Shown here: one piece after another, positions 1 to 9,377 of the stretch
How the letters are laid out: every line of letters begins with the position of its first letter
How positions within the stretch are numbered: position 1 is the first letter of the stretch
DNA from: Calliopsis andreniformis
Taxonomy: Eukaryota > Arthropoda > Insecta > Hymenoptera > Andrenidae
DNA length: 64,000 nucleotides
Direction of reading: 5' to 3'
Assembly: GCF_051401765.1 (NCBI RefSeq)
Contig: NW_027480599.1
Location: forward strand, 1-64,000
Translations under genes and position numbers: made by a program
Notes under the pieces: model-generated
What the model saw: only the letters and a program-made list of their open reading frames with translations
Database searches by the model: none
Told to the model about the DNA's origin: nothing

Positions 1-1128
1 CTCAATCCACAATATTCAATCATCAGATCTCAAACCTCAAACATCAATCCTCAACACTCAATCCTGAAACGTCAGTCCTCAATCTTCAATCCTCAATCCT
101 CAATCCTCAATCCTCAATCCTCAATCCTCAATCCTCAATCCTCAATCCTTAATCTTCAATCCTCAATCCCCAATCCTCAATCTTCAATCCTCAATCCTCA
201 ATCCTCAATCCACAATCCTCAGTCCTCAGTCCTCAATCCTCAACCCTCAGTCCTCGTCCTCTATCCTCAAACCTCAATCATCAATCCCCAATATTCAATC
301 TCCAACCCTACATACTCAAACCTCAATCCTCAATCCTCAATCCTCAATCTTCAATCCTCAATCCCCAAACCTCAAACTTCAATCCTCAATCCACAATCCT
401 CAATCCTCAGTCCTCAATCCTCAATGCTCAATCCTCAATCCTCAATTCTCAATCCTCAGTCTTCAAACCTCAATCCTCAACCCTTAGTCCTCATCCTCAA
501 TCCTCAGTCCTCAATCCCCAATCCTCCATCTTCAATCCTCAATAATCAATCTCCAATCCTACATCCTCAAACCTCAATCCTCAATCCTCAAACCTCAATC
601 TTCAGTCCTCAATCCCAAACCTCAACTTTCAATCCTCAATCCTCAATCCTCAGTCCTCAATCCTCAATCCTCAATCCTCGGTCCTCAAACCTCAATCCTC
701 AACCCTCAGTCCTCGTACTCAACACTCAACCCTCAATCCTCAATCCTCAATCTTTAATACTCAATCTTCAATCCTCAATCCTCAATTCTCAATCCTCAAT
801 CCTCAATCCCCAATCCTCAATCTTCAGTCCTCAAACCTCAATCCTCAATCCTCAATCCTCAATAATCAATCTTCAGTCCTCAATTCCCTATCCTCAATAC
901 TCAATCCTCAATCCTCAATCCTCAATCGTCAATCCTCAATCCTCAATCCTCAATCCTGAATCCTCAGTCCTCAAGCCTCAATCCTCAACCCTCAGTCCTC
1001 AAACATAAATACTCAATCTTCAATCCTCAATCCTCAATCCTCAATCATCAATCCGCAATTATCAATTCACAACCCTCAACCATCAATCGTCAATACTCAG
1101 CCATCAATACTCATTCCTCAGTACACAA

Positions 1129-1151
1129 TAGAATATCCTGAACTCTCAGGT
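1129..1151. repeat. H2 inverted repeat subfamily, exemplar
   Basis: TAGAATAT is followed by CCTGA-ACTC-TCAGG and then TCTCAAT. Only the inner 5-bp stem remains and there is no EcoRI site. Copies start near 1129, 9184, 32189, 46401, 49268 and 50364. Related variants lie near 6791 (with CAGGATTCAAT), 60054 and 62027 (CCTGA-ACCC-TCATG, stem weakened). The upstream flank differs from H1 in containing CTCATTCCTCA. Confidence 0.82.
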
Positions 1152-1352
1152 CTCAATACTCAATCCACAGTATTCAATCATCATATCTCAATCCTCAAAC
1201 ATCAATCCTCAACACTCAATCCTCAAACCTCAGTCCTCAGTCCTCAATCCTCCATCCTCAATCCTCAATCCTTAATTTTCAACACACTACCCTCAACCAT
1301 CAATCCTCAATACTCAACCATCAATCCTCATTCCTCAATACTCAATACAAAA

Positions 1353-1369
1353 TCCTGAATTCACAGGGC
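1353..1369. repeat. H3 core subfamily, exemplar
   Basis: The centre reads TCCTGAATTCACAGGG. It holds the 8-bp palindrome TGAATTCA and a CCTG/CAGG 4-bp stem. It is preceded by AATACAAAA and followed by CTCAATACACAATCCACAATG. Fifteen copies start near 1353, 9408, 12252, 18024, 32413, 47602, 52868, 54081, 55321, 56778 (CATAGGG variant), 57578, 58199, 60278, 62251 and 63790. Eight of the fifteen lie in the last 10 kb. Confidence 0.85.
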
Positions 1370-1668
1370 TCAATACACAATCCACAATGTACAGTCGTCA
1401 AATCTACATCCTCAAACATCAATCATCAACACTCAATCCTCAAACCTCAGTCCTCAATCTTCCATCTTCAATCCTCAATCCCCAATCCTCAATCTTCAAT
1501 GCTCAACCCTCAATCCTCAATCCTCAATCTTCAGTCCTCAAACCTCAATCCTCCACCCTCAGTCCTCGTCCTCAATCTTCAAACCTCAATCCTCAATCCT
1601 CAATCTTCAATCCTCAATACTAAATCTTCAATCCTCAATCCTCAATCCTCAATCCTCAATTCTCAATA

Positions 1669-1843
1669 TTCAACACACAACCCTCAACTATCAATAATCA
1701 ATACTCAACCATCAATCCTCAATTCTCAGTACTCAATAGAATATCCTGAATTCTCAGGATTCTACACTCAATCCACAATATTCAATCATCAGATCTCAAA
1801 CCTCAAACATCAATCCTCAACACTCAATCCTCAAACGTCAGTC
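1669..1843 (+). repeat. 175-bp core module (H1 exemplar)
   Basis: These are 25 consecutive units in perfect heptamer register but strongly diverged from CTCAATC. They start TTCAACA-CACAACC, pass through GAATATC-CTGAATT-CTCAGGA-TTCTACA in the middle, and end CTCAAAC-GTCAGTC. The same order of variants recurs across the window, which makes this the best anchor for defining higher-order units. It carries an EcoRI site (GAATTC, 1748-1753) inside the inverted repeat and a BglII site (AGATCT, 1791-1796) downstream. The array-wide pattern is seen directly; any protein binding is unknown. Confidence 0.88.
1737..1764. repeat. H1 inverted repeat (hairpin-capable), exemplar
   Basis: The left arm is TAGAAT-AT-CCTGA, the loop is ATTC and the right arm is TCAGGATTCTA. 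The right arm is the exact complement of the left arm once the two-base AT bulge is removed, giving 11 base pairs. Intact copies start at 1737, 9792, 12636, 15710, 19615, 23366, 27144, 34133, 35046, 36272, 37150, 38684, 39597, 40823, 41701, 43172, 44699, 46667, 49743, 50630 and 52616, each 28 bases long. The heptamer itself has no self-complementarity, so the stem arose by substitution. Confidence 0.9.
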
Positions 1844-2454
1844 CTCAATCTTCAATCCTCAATCCTCAATCCTCAATCCTCAATCCTCAATCCTCAATCC
1901 TCAATCCTCAATCCATAATCTTCAATCCTCAATCCCCAATCCTCAATCCTCAGTCCTCAAACCTCAATCCTCAACCCTCAGACCTCTTCCTCAATCATCA
2001 ATCCTCAATCCTGAATCCTCAATCTTCAATCCTCAATACTCAATCTTCAATCCTCGATCCTCAATCCTCAATCGTCAATCCTAAATCCTCACTCCTCAAC
2101 CCTCTATCCTCAATCTTCAATCAACAATCCTCATTCCTCAAACCTCGATCCTCAACACTCAGTCCTCATCCTCAATCCTCAATCACCAGTCTGCAATCCT
2201 CAATCCTTAGTCCCTAATCCTCAATCTTCAATCCTCAGTCCTCAATCCTCACTCCTAAATCCTCAATCCTCAATCCTCAATCCTCAATACTCTGTCCTCA
2301 AACCTCAATCCTCCACCCTCAGTCCTCGTCCTCAACTCTCAACACTCAACCCTCAATCCTCAATCCTCAAACATCAATACTCAACCTTCAATCCTCAATC
2401 CTCAATCCTCAATCCTCAATCCTCAATCCTCAACCCTCAATCCTCAATCTTCAG

Positions 2455-2500
2455 ACCTCAAACCTCAATCCTCAACCCTCAGTCCTCGTCCTCAATCCTC
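2455..2500 (+). repeat. Register-slip module with a 6-bp unit (exemplar)
   Basis: The ordered variants CTCAAAC, CTCAATC, CTCAACC, CTCAGTC are followed by the 6-bp unit CTCGTC and then by normal heptamers. The same context occurs dozens of times, with CTCATC or CTCTTC as the short unit (for example near 490, 1565, 1985, 2335, 2880). It is the main source of heptamer phase change and explains why HOR periods are not multiples of seven. Confidence 0.8.
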
Positions 2501-3874
2501 AATCCTCAATCATCAATCCTCAATCTTCAATCCTCAATAATCAATCTCCAATCCTACAACCTCAAACCTCAATCCTCAATCTTCAACCCTCAATACTCAA
2601 TCCTCAATCCTCAATCCTCAATCCTCAACCCTCAGTCCTCGTCCTCAATTCTCAAACCTCAATTCTCAATCCTCAATCCTCAATCCTCAATATTCAATTA
2701 TCAATACTCATTCTTCAATCCTCAATCCTCAATTCTCAATCCTCATTCCTCAATCCTCAGTCCTTTATCCTCAATCCTCAATCCCCAATCCTCAATCTTC
2801 AATACTCAACGCTCACTCCTCAATCCTCAATCCTCAATCCACAGTCCTCAAACCTCAAACCTCAACCCTCAGTCCTCATCCTCAATCCTCAATCCTCAAT
2901 CCTCAATCTCCAATCCTCAATCCCTAATCCTCCATTTTCAATGCTCAGTCCTCAATCCTCAATCCTAAACCCTCAACGCTCAACACTCAATCCTCTGTCC
3001 GCAAACCTCAATCCTCAATACTCAATCCTGAATACTCTACCTTCAATCGTCAATCCCCAATGCTCAACCTTCAATCCTCAACCCTCAATCCTCAATCCTC
3101 AAACATAAGTCCTCAGACCTCAATCCTCAACCCTCAGTCCTTATACTCAACCCTCAATACTCAATCCTCAATCCTCAATATTCAATCCTCAATACTCATT
3201 CTTCAATCCTCAATCCTCAATCCTCAATCCCCATTCCTCATTCCTCAATCCTTTATCCTCAATCCTCAATCCCCAATCCTCAATCTTCAATACTCAACCC
3301 TCAATCCTCAATCCTCAATCCTCAATCCTCAGTCCTCAAACCTCAATCCTCAACCCTCAGACCTCTTCCTCAATCCTCAATCCTCAATCCTGAATCCTCA
3401 ATCTTCAATCCTCAATACTCAATCTTCAATACTAAATCCTCGATCATCAATCCTCAATCCTCAATCCACAATCCTCATTCCACAAACCTCGATCCTCAAC
3501 ACTCAGGCCTGATCCTCAATCCTCAATCCTCAATCTTCAATACTCAATCCTCAATCCACAATCCTCGATCTTCAATCCTCAGTCCTCAATTCTCAATCCT
3601 AAATCCTCAATCCTTAATCCTCAGTCCTCTGTCCTCAAACATCAACCCTCAATACCCAGTCCTCATCCTCAATCCTCAATCCTCAATCATCAATCCTCAA
3701 TCTTCAATCCTCAATAATCAATCTCCAATCCTACAACCTCAAACCTCAATCCTCAATCTTCAACCCTCAATCCTCAATCCTCAATCCTCAATCCTCAATC
3801 TTCAACACACAACCCTCAACCATCAATCCTCAATACTAAACCATCAACCCTCATTCCTCAATACTCAACACAAT

Positions 3875-3891
3875 ATCCTGAATTCTCAGGA
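3875..3891. repeat. H1b inverted repeat subfamily, exemplar
   Basis: TCCTGA-ATTC-TCAGGA gives a 6-bp stem, followed by CTCAATA in place of the H1 TTCTACA, so the outer arm is missing. Copies with this centre start near 3876, 4639, 12056, 14900, 22556, 26334 and 56659. The copy near 6428 has loop ACTC. The copies at 12056, 14900, 22556, 26334 and 56659 are preceded by CAATT where the 3876 copy has CAATA. Confidence 0.82.
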
Positions 3892-4009
3892 CTCAATACT
3901 CAATACAGAATATTCAATCATCAAATCACAATCCTCAAACATCAATCCTCAGCACTCAATCCTCAAACCTCAGTCCTCAATACGCAATCCTCAATCCTCA
4001 ATCCTCAAT

Positions 4010-4374
4010 CCTGAGTCTTCAATCCTCAATCCCCAATCCTCAATCTTCAATCCTCAGTAATCAATCTCCAATCCTACATCCTCAAACCTCAATCCTCAAT
4101 CCTCAATCCTCAATCCTCAATCCTCAATCCTCAATCCTCAATTCTCAATCCTCAATCCTCAATCCTCAATCCTTAATAACCAATCGCCAATCCTACATCC
4201 TCAACGTTCAATCCTCAATCCTCAATCCTCAATCCTGTGTCTTCAATCCTCAATCCCCAATCCTCAATCTTCAATCCTCAGTAATCAATCTCCAATCCTA
4301 CATCCTCAAACCTCAATCCTCAATCCTCAATCCTCAATCCTCAATCCTCAATCCTCAATCCTCAATCCTCCATC
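4010..4374 (+). repeat. 224-bp local tandem duplication
   Basis: A stretch starting CCTGAGTCTTC near 4010 recurs from CCTGTGTCTTC near 4234, followed in both by the same order of variants including CAGTAATCAATCTCC. The offset is 224 bp, exactly 32 heptamers. Confidence 0.75.
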
Positions 4375-5010
4375 CTAAATCCATAATCCTCATTCCTCAA
4401 AACTCAATCCTCAACCCACAGTCCTCATCCTCAGTCCTCAATCCTCAATCCTCAATCCTCAACCTTCAATCCTCAATAATCAATCTCCAATCCTACAACC
4501 TCCAACCTCAATACTCAATATTCAATCCTCAATCCTCAATCCACCAATCCTCAATCCTCAATTTTCAGCACACAACCCTCAACCATCAATCCTCAATACT
4601 CAACCATCAGTCCCCATTCCTCAATACTCAATAGAATATCCTGAATTCTCAGGACTCAATACTCAATCCACAATATTCAAACATCAAACCTCAATCCTGA
4701 AACATCAATCCTCAACACTCAATCCTCAAACCTCAGTCCTCAATCGTCAATCCTCAATCCTCAATCTTCAATAATCAATGCTCGATCTTCAATCCTCAAT
4801 CCCCAATGCTCAAACTTCAATCCTCAATCCTCAATCCTCAATCCTCAACCCTCAATCCTCAATGCTCAATCCTCAATCTTCAATCCTCAATACTCAATCT
4901 TCAATTCTCATTCCTCAATCCTCAACCCTCAGTCCTCATTCTTCAATCCTCAATACCCAATCCTCAATCTTAAGACCTCAATCCTCAATTCGCAATACTC
5001 AATCCTCAAT

Positions 5011-5066
5011 CCTCAGGCCTCAAGTATCAATACTCAATCCTCAGGCCTCAAGTATCAATACTCAAC
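5011..5066 (+). repeat. 28-bp tandem pair with AGGCCT
   Basis: The string CCTCAGGCCTCAAGTATCAA occurs at 5011 and again at 5039, an offset of four heptamers. This G-richer variant is not seen elsewhere in the window. Confidence 0.75.
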
Positions 5067-5351
5067 CCTCAGTCCTCGTCCTGAATCCACATCCTTCAAT
5101 GCTCAATCCTCAACCTTCATTCATCAATATTCAACCTTCAATCCTCAATCCTCAATCCTCAATCCTCGGTACCCAATCCTCAATCCTCAATGTTCAATCC
5201 TCAATACCAAATCATCAATCTTCAATCCTCAATCCTCAATCCTCAGTCCTCAATCCTCAATCCTCAATCCTCAGTCCTCAAACCTCAATCCTGAATCCTC
5301 AATCTTCAGCCCTCAGTCCTCAACGATCTGCTGTCAATCCTCAATCCTCAA

Positions 5352-5460
5352 TAGAATATCATGAATTCACAGTTTTCAATACTCAATACTCAATCTGCAA
5401 TCTTCAAATCTCTATCCACAAACATCAATTCTCATCACTCAAACCCAAACACTCAGTCCC
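5352..5460 (+). repeat. H4 core subfamily, copy 1
   Basis: This is a private core: TAGAATATCATGAATTCACAG followed by TTTTCAATACTC and then CCACAAACATCAATTCTCATC. It replaces the CTCAGG right arm with CACAGTTTT, so only the TGAATTCA palindrome remains. Its partner is at 6015, offset 663 bp. Confidence 0.72.
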
Positions 5461-6014
5461 CAATCCTCAATACTCAATCCTCAATCCTCAATCCTCAATC
5501 CACAATCCTCAACCTTGAATCCTCAGTACTCAATCTTCAATCATCAATCCTCAATCCTCAATCCTCAATTCTCAATCCTCAATCCCCAATCCTCAATCTT
5601 CAGTCCTCAATCCTCAATCCTCGATCCTCAATCCTCAATTCTCAGTCCTCAAACCTCAATCTTCAGTCCTCAATCCTGTATACTCAATCTTCAATCGTCA
5701 ATCCCCAATCCTCAATCTTCAGTCCTCAATCCTCAATCCTCAGTCGTCAATCCTCATTCCTCAATCCTCAGCCCTCAGACCTCAATCCTGAACCCTCAGT
5801 CCACATCCTCAATCCTCAATCCTCAATCCTCAACCCTCAGCCCTCATCCTCAATCCTCAATCCTCAATCCTCAATCCTCAAGCGTCTATCCTCAATCCTC
5901 AATCCTCAGCACTCAATCCTCAGTCCTCGAAACTCAATCCGGAACACTCAATCCTGAATCCTCAATCTTCAGCCGTCGGTCCTCAACAATCAATTGTCAA
6001 TCCTCAATCCTCAA

Positions 6015-6123
6015 TAGAATATCCTCAATTCACAGTTTTCAATACTCAATCCCCATTCTTCAATCTTCAAATCTCAATCCACAAACATCAATTCTCATCA
6101 CTCAACCCTCAACACTCAGTCCT
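6015..6123 (+). repeat. H4 core subfamily, copy 2
   Basis: This is a diverged partner of the 5352 core. The centre reads TCCTCAATTCACAGTTTTC, which removes the G needed for both the palindrome and the stem. The flank CACAAACATCAATTCTCATC is shared with copy 1. The two differ at several positions, more than copies inside the long HORs do. Confidence 0.72.
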
Positions 6124-7669
6124 CTATCATCAATCCTCAATACTCAGCCCTCAATCTTCAACACTCAATACTCAATCTTCAATCCTCAATCCTCAATTCT
6201 CAATCCTCAATACTCAATCCTCAATCCTCAATCCTCAATCATCAATCCTCAATCTTCAATCCTCAATAATCAATCTCCAATCCTACAACCTCAAACCTCA
6301 ATCCTCAACCTTCAACCCTCAATACTCAGTCCTCAATCCTCAATCCTCAATCTTCAACATACCACCCTCAACCATCAATCCTCAATACTAAACCATCAAC
6401 CCTCATTCCTCAATACTCAACACAATATCCTGAACTCTCAGGACTCAATACTCAATCCAGAATATTCAATCATCAAATCACAATCCTCAAACATCAATCC
6501 TCATCACTCAATCCTCAAACCTCAGTCCTCAATATGCAAGCCTCAATCCTCAATCCTCAATCCTCAGTCTTCAATCCTCAATCCCCAATCCTCAATCTTC
6601 AATCCTCAATCCTCTATCCTCAATCCTAAATCCACAATCCTCATTCCTCAAACCTCAATCCTCAACCCTCAGTCCTCATCCTCGGTCCTCAATCCTCAAT
6701 CCTCAATCCTCGATCCTCAATTTTCAACACACAACCCTCAACCATCAATCGTCAATACTCAAGCATCAATACTCATTCCTCAATACACTATAGAATATCC
6801 TGAACTCTCAGGATTCAATACGCAATCCAAAATATTCAATCATCAAATCTCAATCCTCAAACCTCAATCTTCACTCCTCAATCTCCAATCCTCAATCTTC
6901 AATACTCAATCCTCAATCCGCAATCCACAATCCTCAACCCTCAGTCCTCAAACCTCAATCCTCATTCCTCAATCCTGAATACTCAATCTTCAATCGTCAA
7001 TCCCCTATCCTCAATCTTCAATCCTCAATCCTCAATCCTCAATCGTCAATCCTCATTCCTCAATCCTCAGTCCTCAGACCATAATCCTCAACCATCAATC
7101 CTCAACACTCAATCCTCATCCTCAATCCTCAATCCTTAATCCTCAATCCTCAATCTTCAATCCTCAATAATCAATCGCCAATCCTACATCCTCAATCTTC
7201 AATCCTCAATCCTCAACCCCAATCTTCTATACTCAATCCTCAATACTCAATCCTCAATCCTCAATCTTCAATCCTCAATACTCATTCTTCAATCCTCAAT
7301 CCTCAATCTTCAATACTCAATCTTCAATCATCAATCCTCAATCCTCAATCGTTAATCTTCAATACTCAATCACCAATACTCAATCTCCAATCCTCAATCC
7401 TCAATCCTCGATCCTCAATCCTCAATCCTCAATCCTCAATCCTCAACCCTCAATCCTCAACCTTCAGTCCTCAAACCTCAATCCTCAACCCTCGGTCCTC
7501 GTCCTCAATCCTCAACCCTCAATCCTCAATCCTCAATCTTCAATCATTAATACTAAATCTTCAATCCTCAATCCTCAATCCTCAATCCTCAATTCTCAAT
7601 ATTCAACACACAACCCTCAACTATCAATACTCAATACTCAACCGTCAATCCTCAATTCTCAATACTCAA

Positions 7670-7697
7670 TAGAATATCCTAAATTCTCAGGATTCTA
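7670..7697. repeat. H1 inverted repeat with a stem mismatch
   Basis: The left arm reads CCTAA in place of CCTGA, which puts an A opposite C in the stem. The right arm TCAGGATTCTA is intact. It is one of only three H1 copies that depart from perfect pairing. It marks the point where similarity to the window's first base resumes. Confidence 0.8.
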
Positions 7698-9377
7698 CAC
7701 TCAATCCACAATATTCAATCATCAGATCTCAAACCTCAAACATCAATCCTCAACACTCAATCCTGAAACGTCAGTCCTCAATCTTCAATCCTCAATCCTC
7801 AATCCTCAATCCTCAAACCTCAGCCCTCATCCTCAATCCTCAATCCTGAATCCCCAAATCCTCAATCCTCAATCCACAATCCTCAATCTTCAATCCTCAA
7901 TCCTCAATCCTCAATTGTCAATCCTCAATCCTCTGTCCTCAGTCCTCAAACCACAATCCTCAACCCTCGGCCCTCATCCTCAATTCTCAATCCTCAATCC
8001 TCAATCCTCAACCTTCAATCCTCAATACACAATCTTCAATAATCAATCCTCAATTCTCAAACCTCAATACTCAATCCTCAATCGTCAATCCTCAATCCCC
8101 AATCCTCAATCTTCAATCCTCAATCCTCAATCCTCAATCCTCAATCCTCAATCCGCTATCCTCAATCCTCAATCCTCAATCCTCAATCCTTAATCTTCAA
8201 TCCTCAAACCCCAATCCTCAATCTTCAATCCTCAATCCTCAATCCTCAATCCACAATCCTCAGTCCTCAGTCCTCAATCCTCAATCCTCAACCCTCAGTC
8301 CTCGTCCTCTATCCTCAAACCTCAATCATCAATCCCCAATAATCAATCTCCAACCCTACATACTCAAACCTCAATCCTCAATCCTCAATCCTCAATCTTC
8401 AATCCTCAATCCCCAAACCTCAAACTTCAATCCTCAATCCACAATCCTCAATCCTCAGTCCTCAATCCTCAATGCTCAATCCTCAATCCTCAATTCTCAA
8501 TCCTCAGTCTTCAAACCTCAATCCTCAACCCTTAGTCCTCATCCTCAATCCTCAGTCCTCAATCCCCAATCCTCCATCTTCAATCCTCAATAATCAATCT
8601 CCAATCCTACATCCTCAAACCTCAATCCTCAATCCTCAAACCTCAATCTTCAGTCCTCAATCCCAAACCTCAACTTTCAATCCTCAATCCTCAATCCTCA
8701 GTCCTCAATCCTCAATCCTCAATCCTCGGTCCTCAAACCTCAATCCTCAACCCTCAGTCCTCGTACTCAACACTCAACCCTCAATCCTCAATCCTCAATC
8801 TTTAATACTCAATCTTCAATCCTCAATCCTCAATTCTCAATCCTCAATCCTCAATCCCCAATCCTCAATCTTCAGTCCTCAAACCTCAATCCTCAATCCT
8901 CAATCCTCAATCCTCAATAATCAATCTTCAGTCCTCAATTCCCTATCCTCAATACTCAATCCTCAATCCTCAATCCTCAATCGTCAATCCTCAATCCTCA
9001 ATCCTCAATCCTGAATCCTCAGTCCTCAAGCCTCAATCCTCAACCCTCAGTCCTCAAACATAAATACTCAATCTTCAATCCTCAATCCTCAATCCTCAAT
9101 CCTCAATCCGCAATTATCAATTCACAACCCTCAACCATCAATCGTCAATACTCAGCCATCAATACTCATTCCTCAGTACACAATAGAATATCCTGAACTC
9201 TCAGGTCTCAATACTCAATCCACAGTATTCAATCATCATATCTCAATCCTCAAACATCAATCCTCAACACTCAATCCTCAAACCTCAGTCCTCAGTCCTC
9301 AATCCTCCATCCTCAATCCTCAATCCTTAATTTTCAACACACTACCCTCAACCATCAATCCTCAATACTCAACCATC
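7671..9377 (+). repeat. Segment A, copy 2, with a 342-bp insertion
   Basis: This repeats the first part of the window. Between about 7815 and 8160 it has material absent from copy 1: the offset rises from 7,699 to 8,041 bp. The insertion length is 48 heptamers plus one 6-bp unit, and it contains the CTCATC hexamer context. Later offset changes are 7 bp, one heptamer each. Similarity to copy 1 runs on into the next unit, to about 11480. Confidence 0.8.

Larger units (their letters stand above)
1..3430 (+). repeat. Higher-order segment A, copy 1 (left end outside window)
   Basis: This stretch recurs at about 7700-11480. The offset is 7,699 bp at the left end and 8,041-8,055 bp further right. 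Both copies share the private variant CCTGAAACGTCAG (near 64 and 7761), where other copies read CCTCAAACGTCAG, so they derive from one parent. It holds one core of each main subfamily: H2 near 1129, H3 near 1353 and H1 at 1737. Similarity to the second copy stops near 3430. No gene is present. Confidence 0.85.
3431..7669 (+). repeat. Diverged heptamer domain without a clear long HOR
   Basis: This stretch has the weakest match to the kilobase HORs elsewhere. It contains short local duplications, an H1b core near 3876 and 4639, a private core subfamily at 5352 and 6015, and an H2-like core at 6791. About 300 bp near 3695-3990 recurs near 6245-6550 (offset 2,552; shared AATACTAAACCATCAACCC). Few TAA- or TGA-creating variants occur after 5515, which is why the longest open frame falls at 5515-6978. 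That frame still encodes only heptapeptide repeats. Confidence 0.75.

Noticed and set aside
160..180. CCCCAATCC strings as CCAAT boxes, and TAATCC as homeodomain sites
   Set aside because: Both are one-base variants of the heptamer and occur throughout the array at no special position. There is no promoter context.
1737..1764. Inverted repeat as a transcription terminator or transposon end
   Set aside because: No T-run follows the stem, no gene is nearby, and no paired element ends or target-site duplications frame the copies. It behaves as part of the satellite core.
2965..2973. Plant-type telomere-like string CTAAACCCT
   Set aside because: It is a single-unit chance variant of CTCAATC-CTAAACC-CTCAACG context, copied with the HORs and never tandem. 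It is no evidence for a telomere.
5515..6978. Longest open frame (487 codons) and about 80 others, up to 345 codons in the long HORs
   Set aside because: All are on the + strand, overlap each other in different frames, encode only SILNPQS-type heptapeptides, start at chance ATGs made by CTCAATG variants, and have no unique N- or C-terminal domain. A stop-free 7-bp repeat predicts exactly this.
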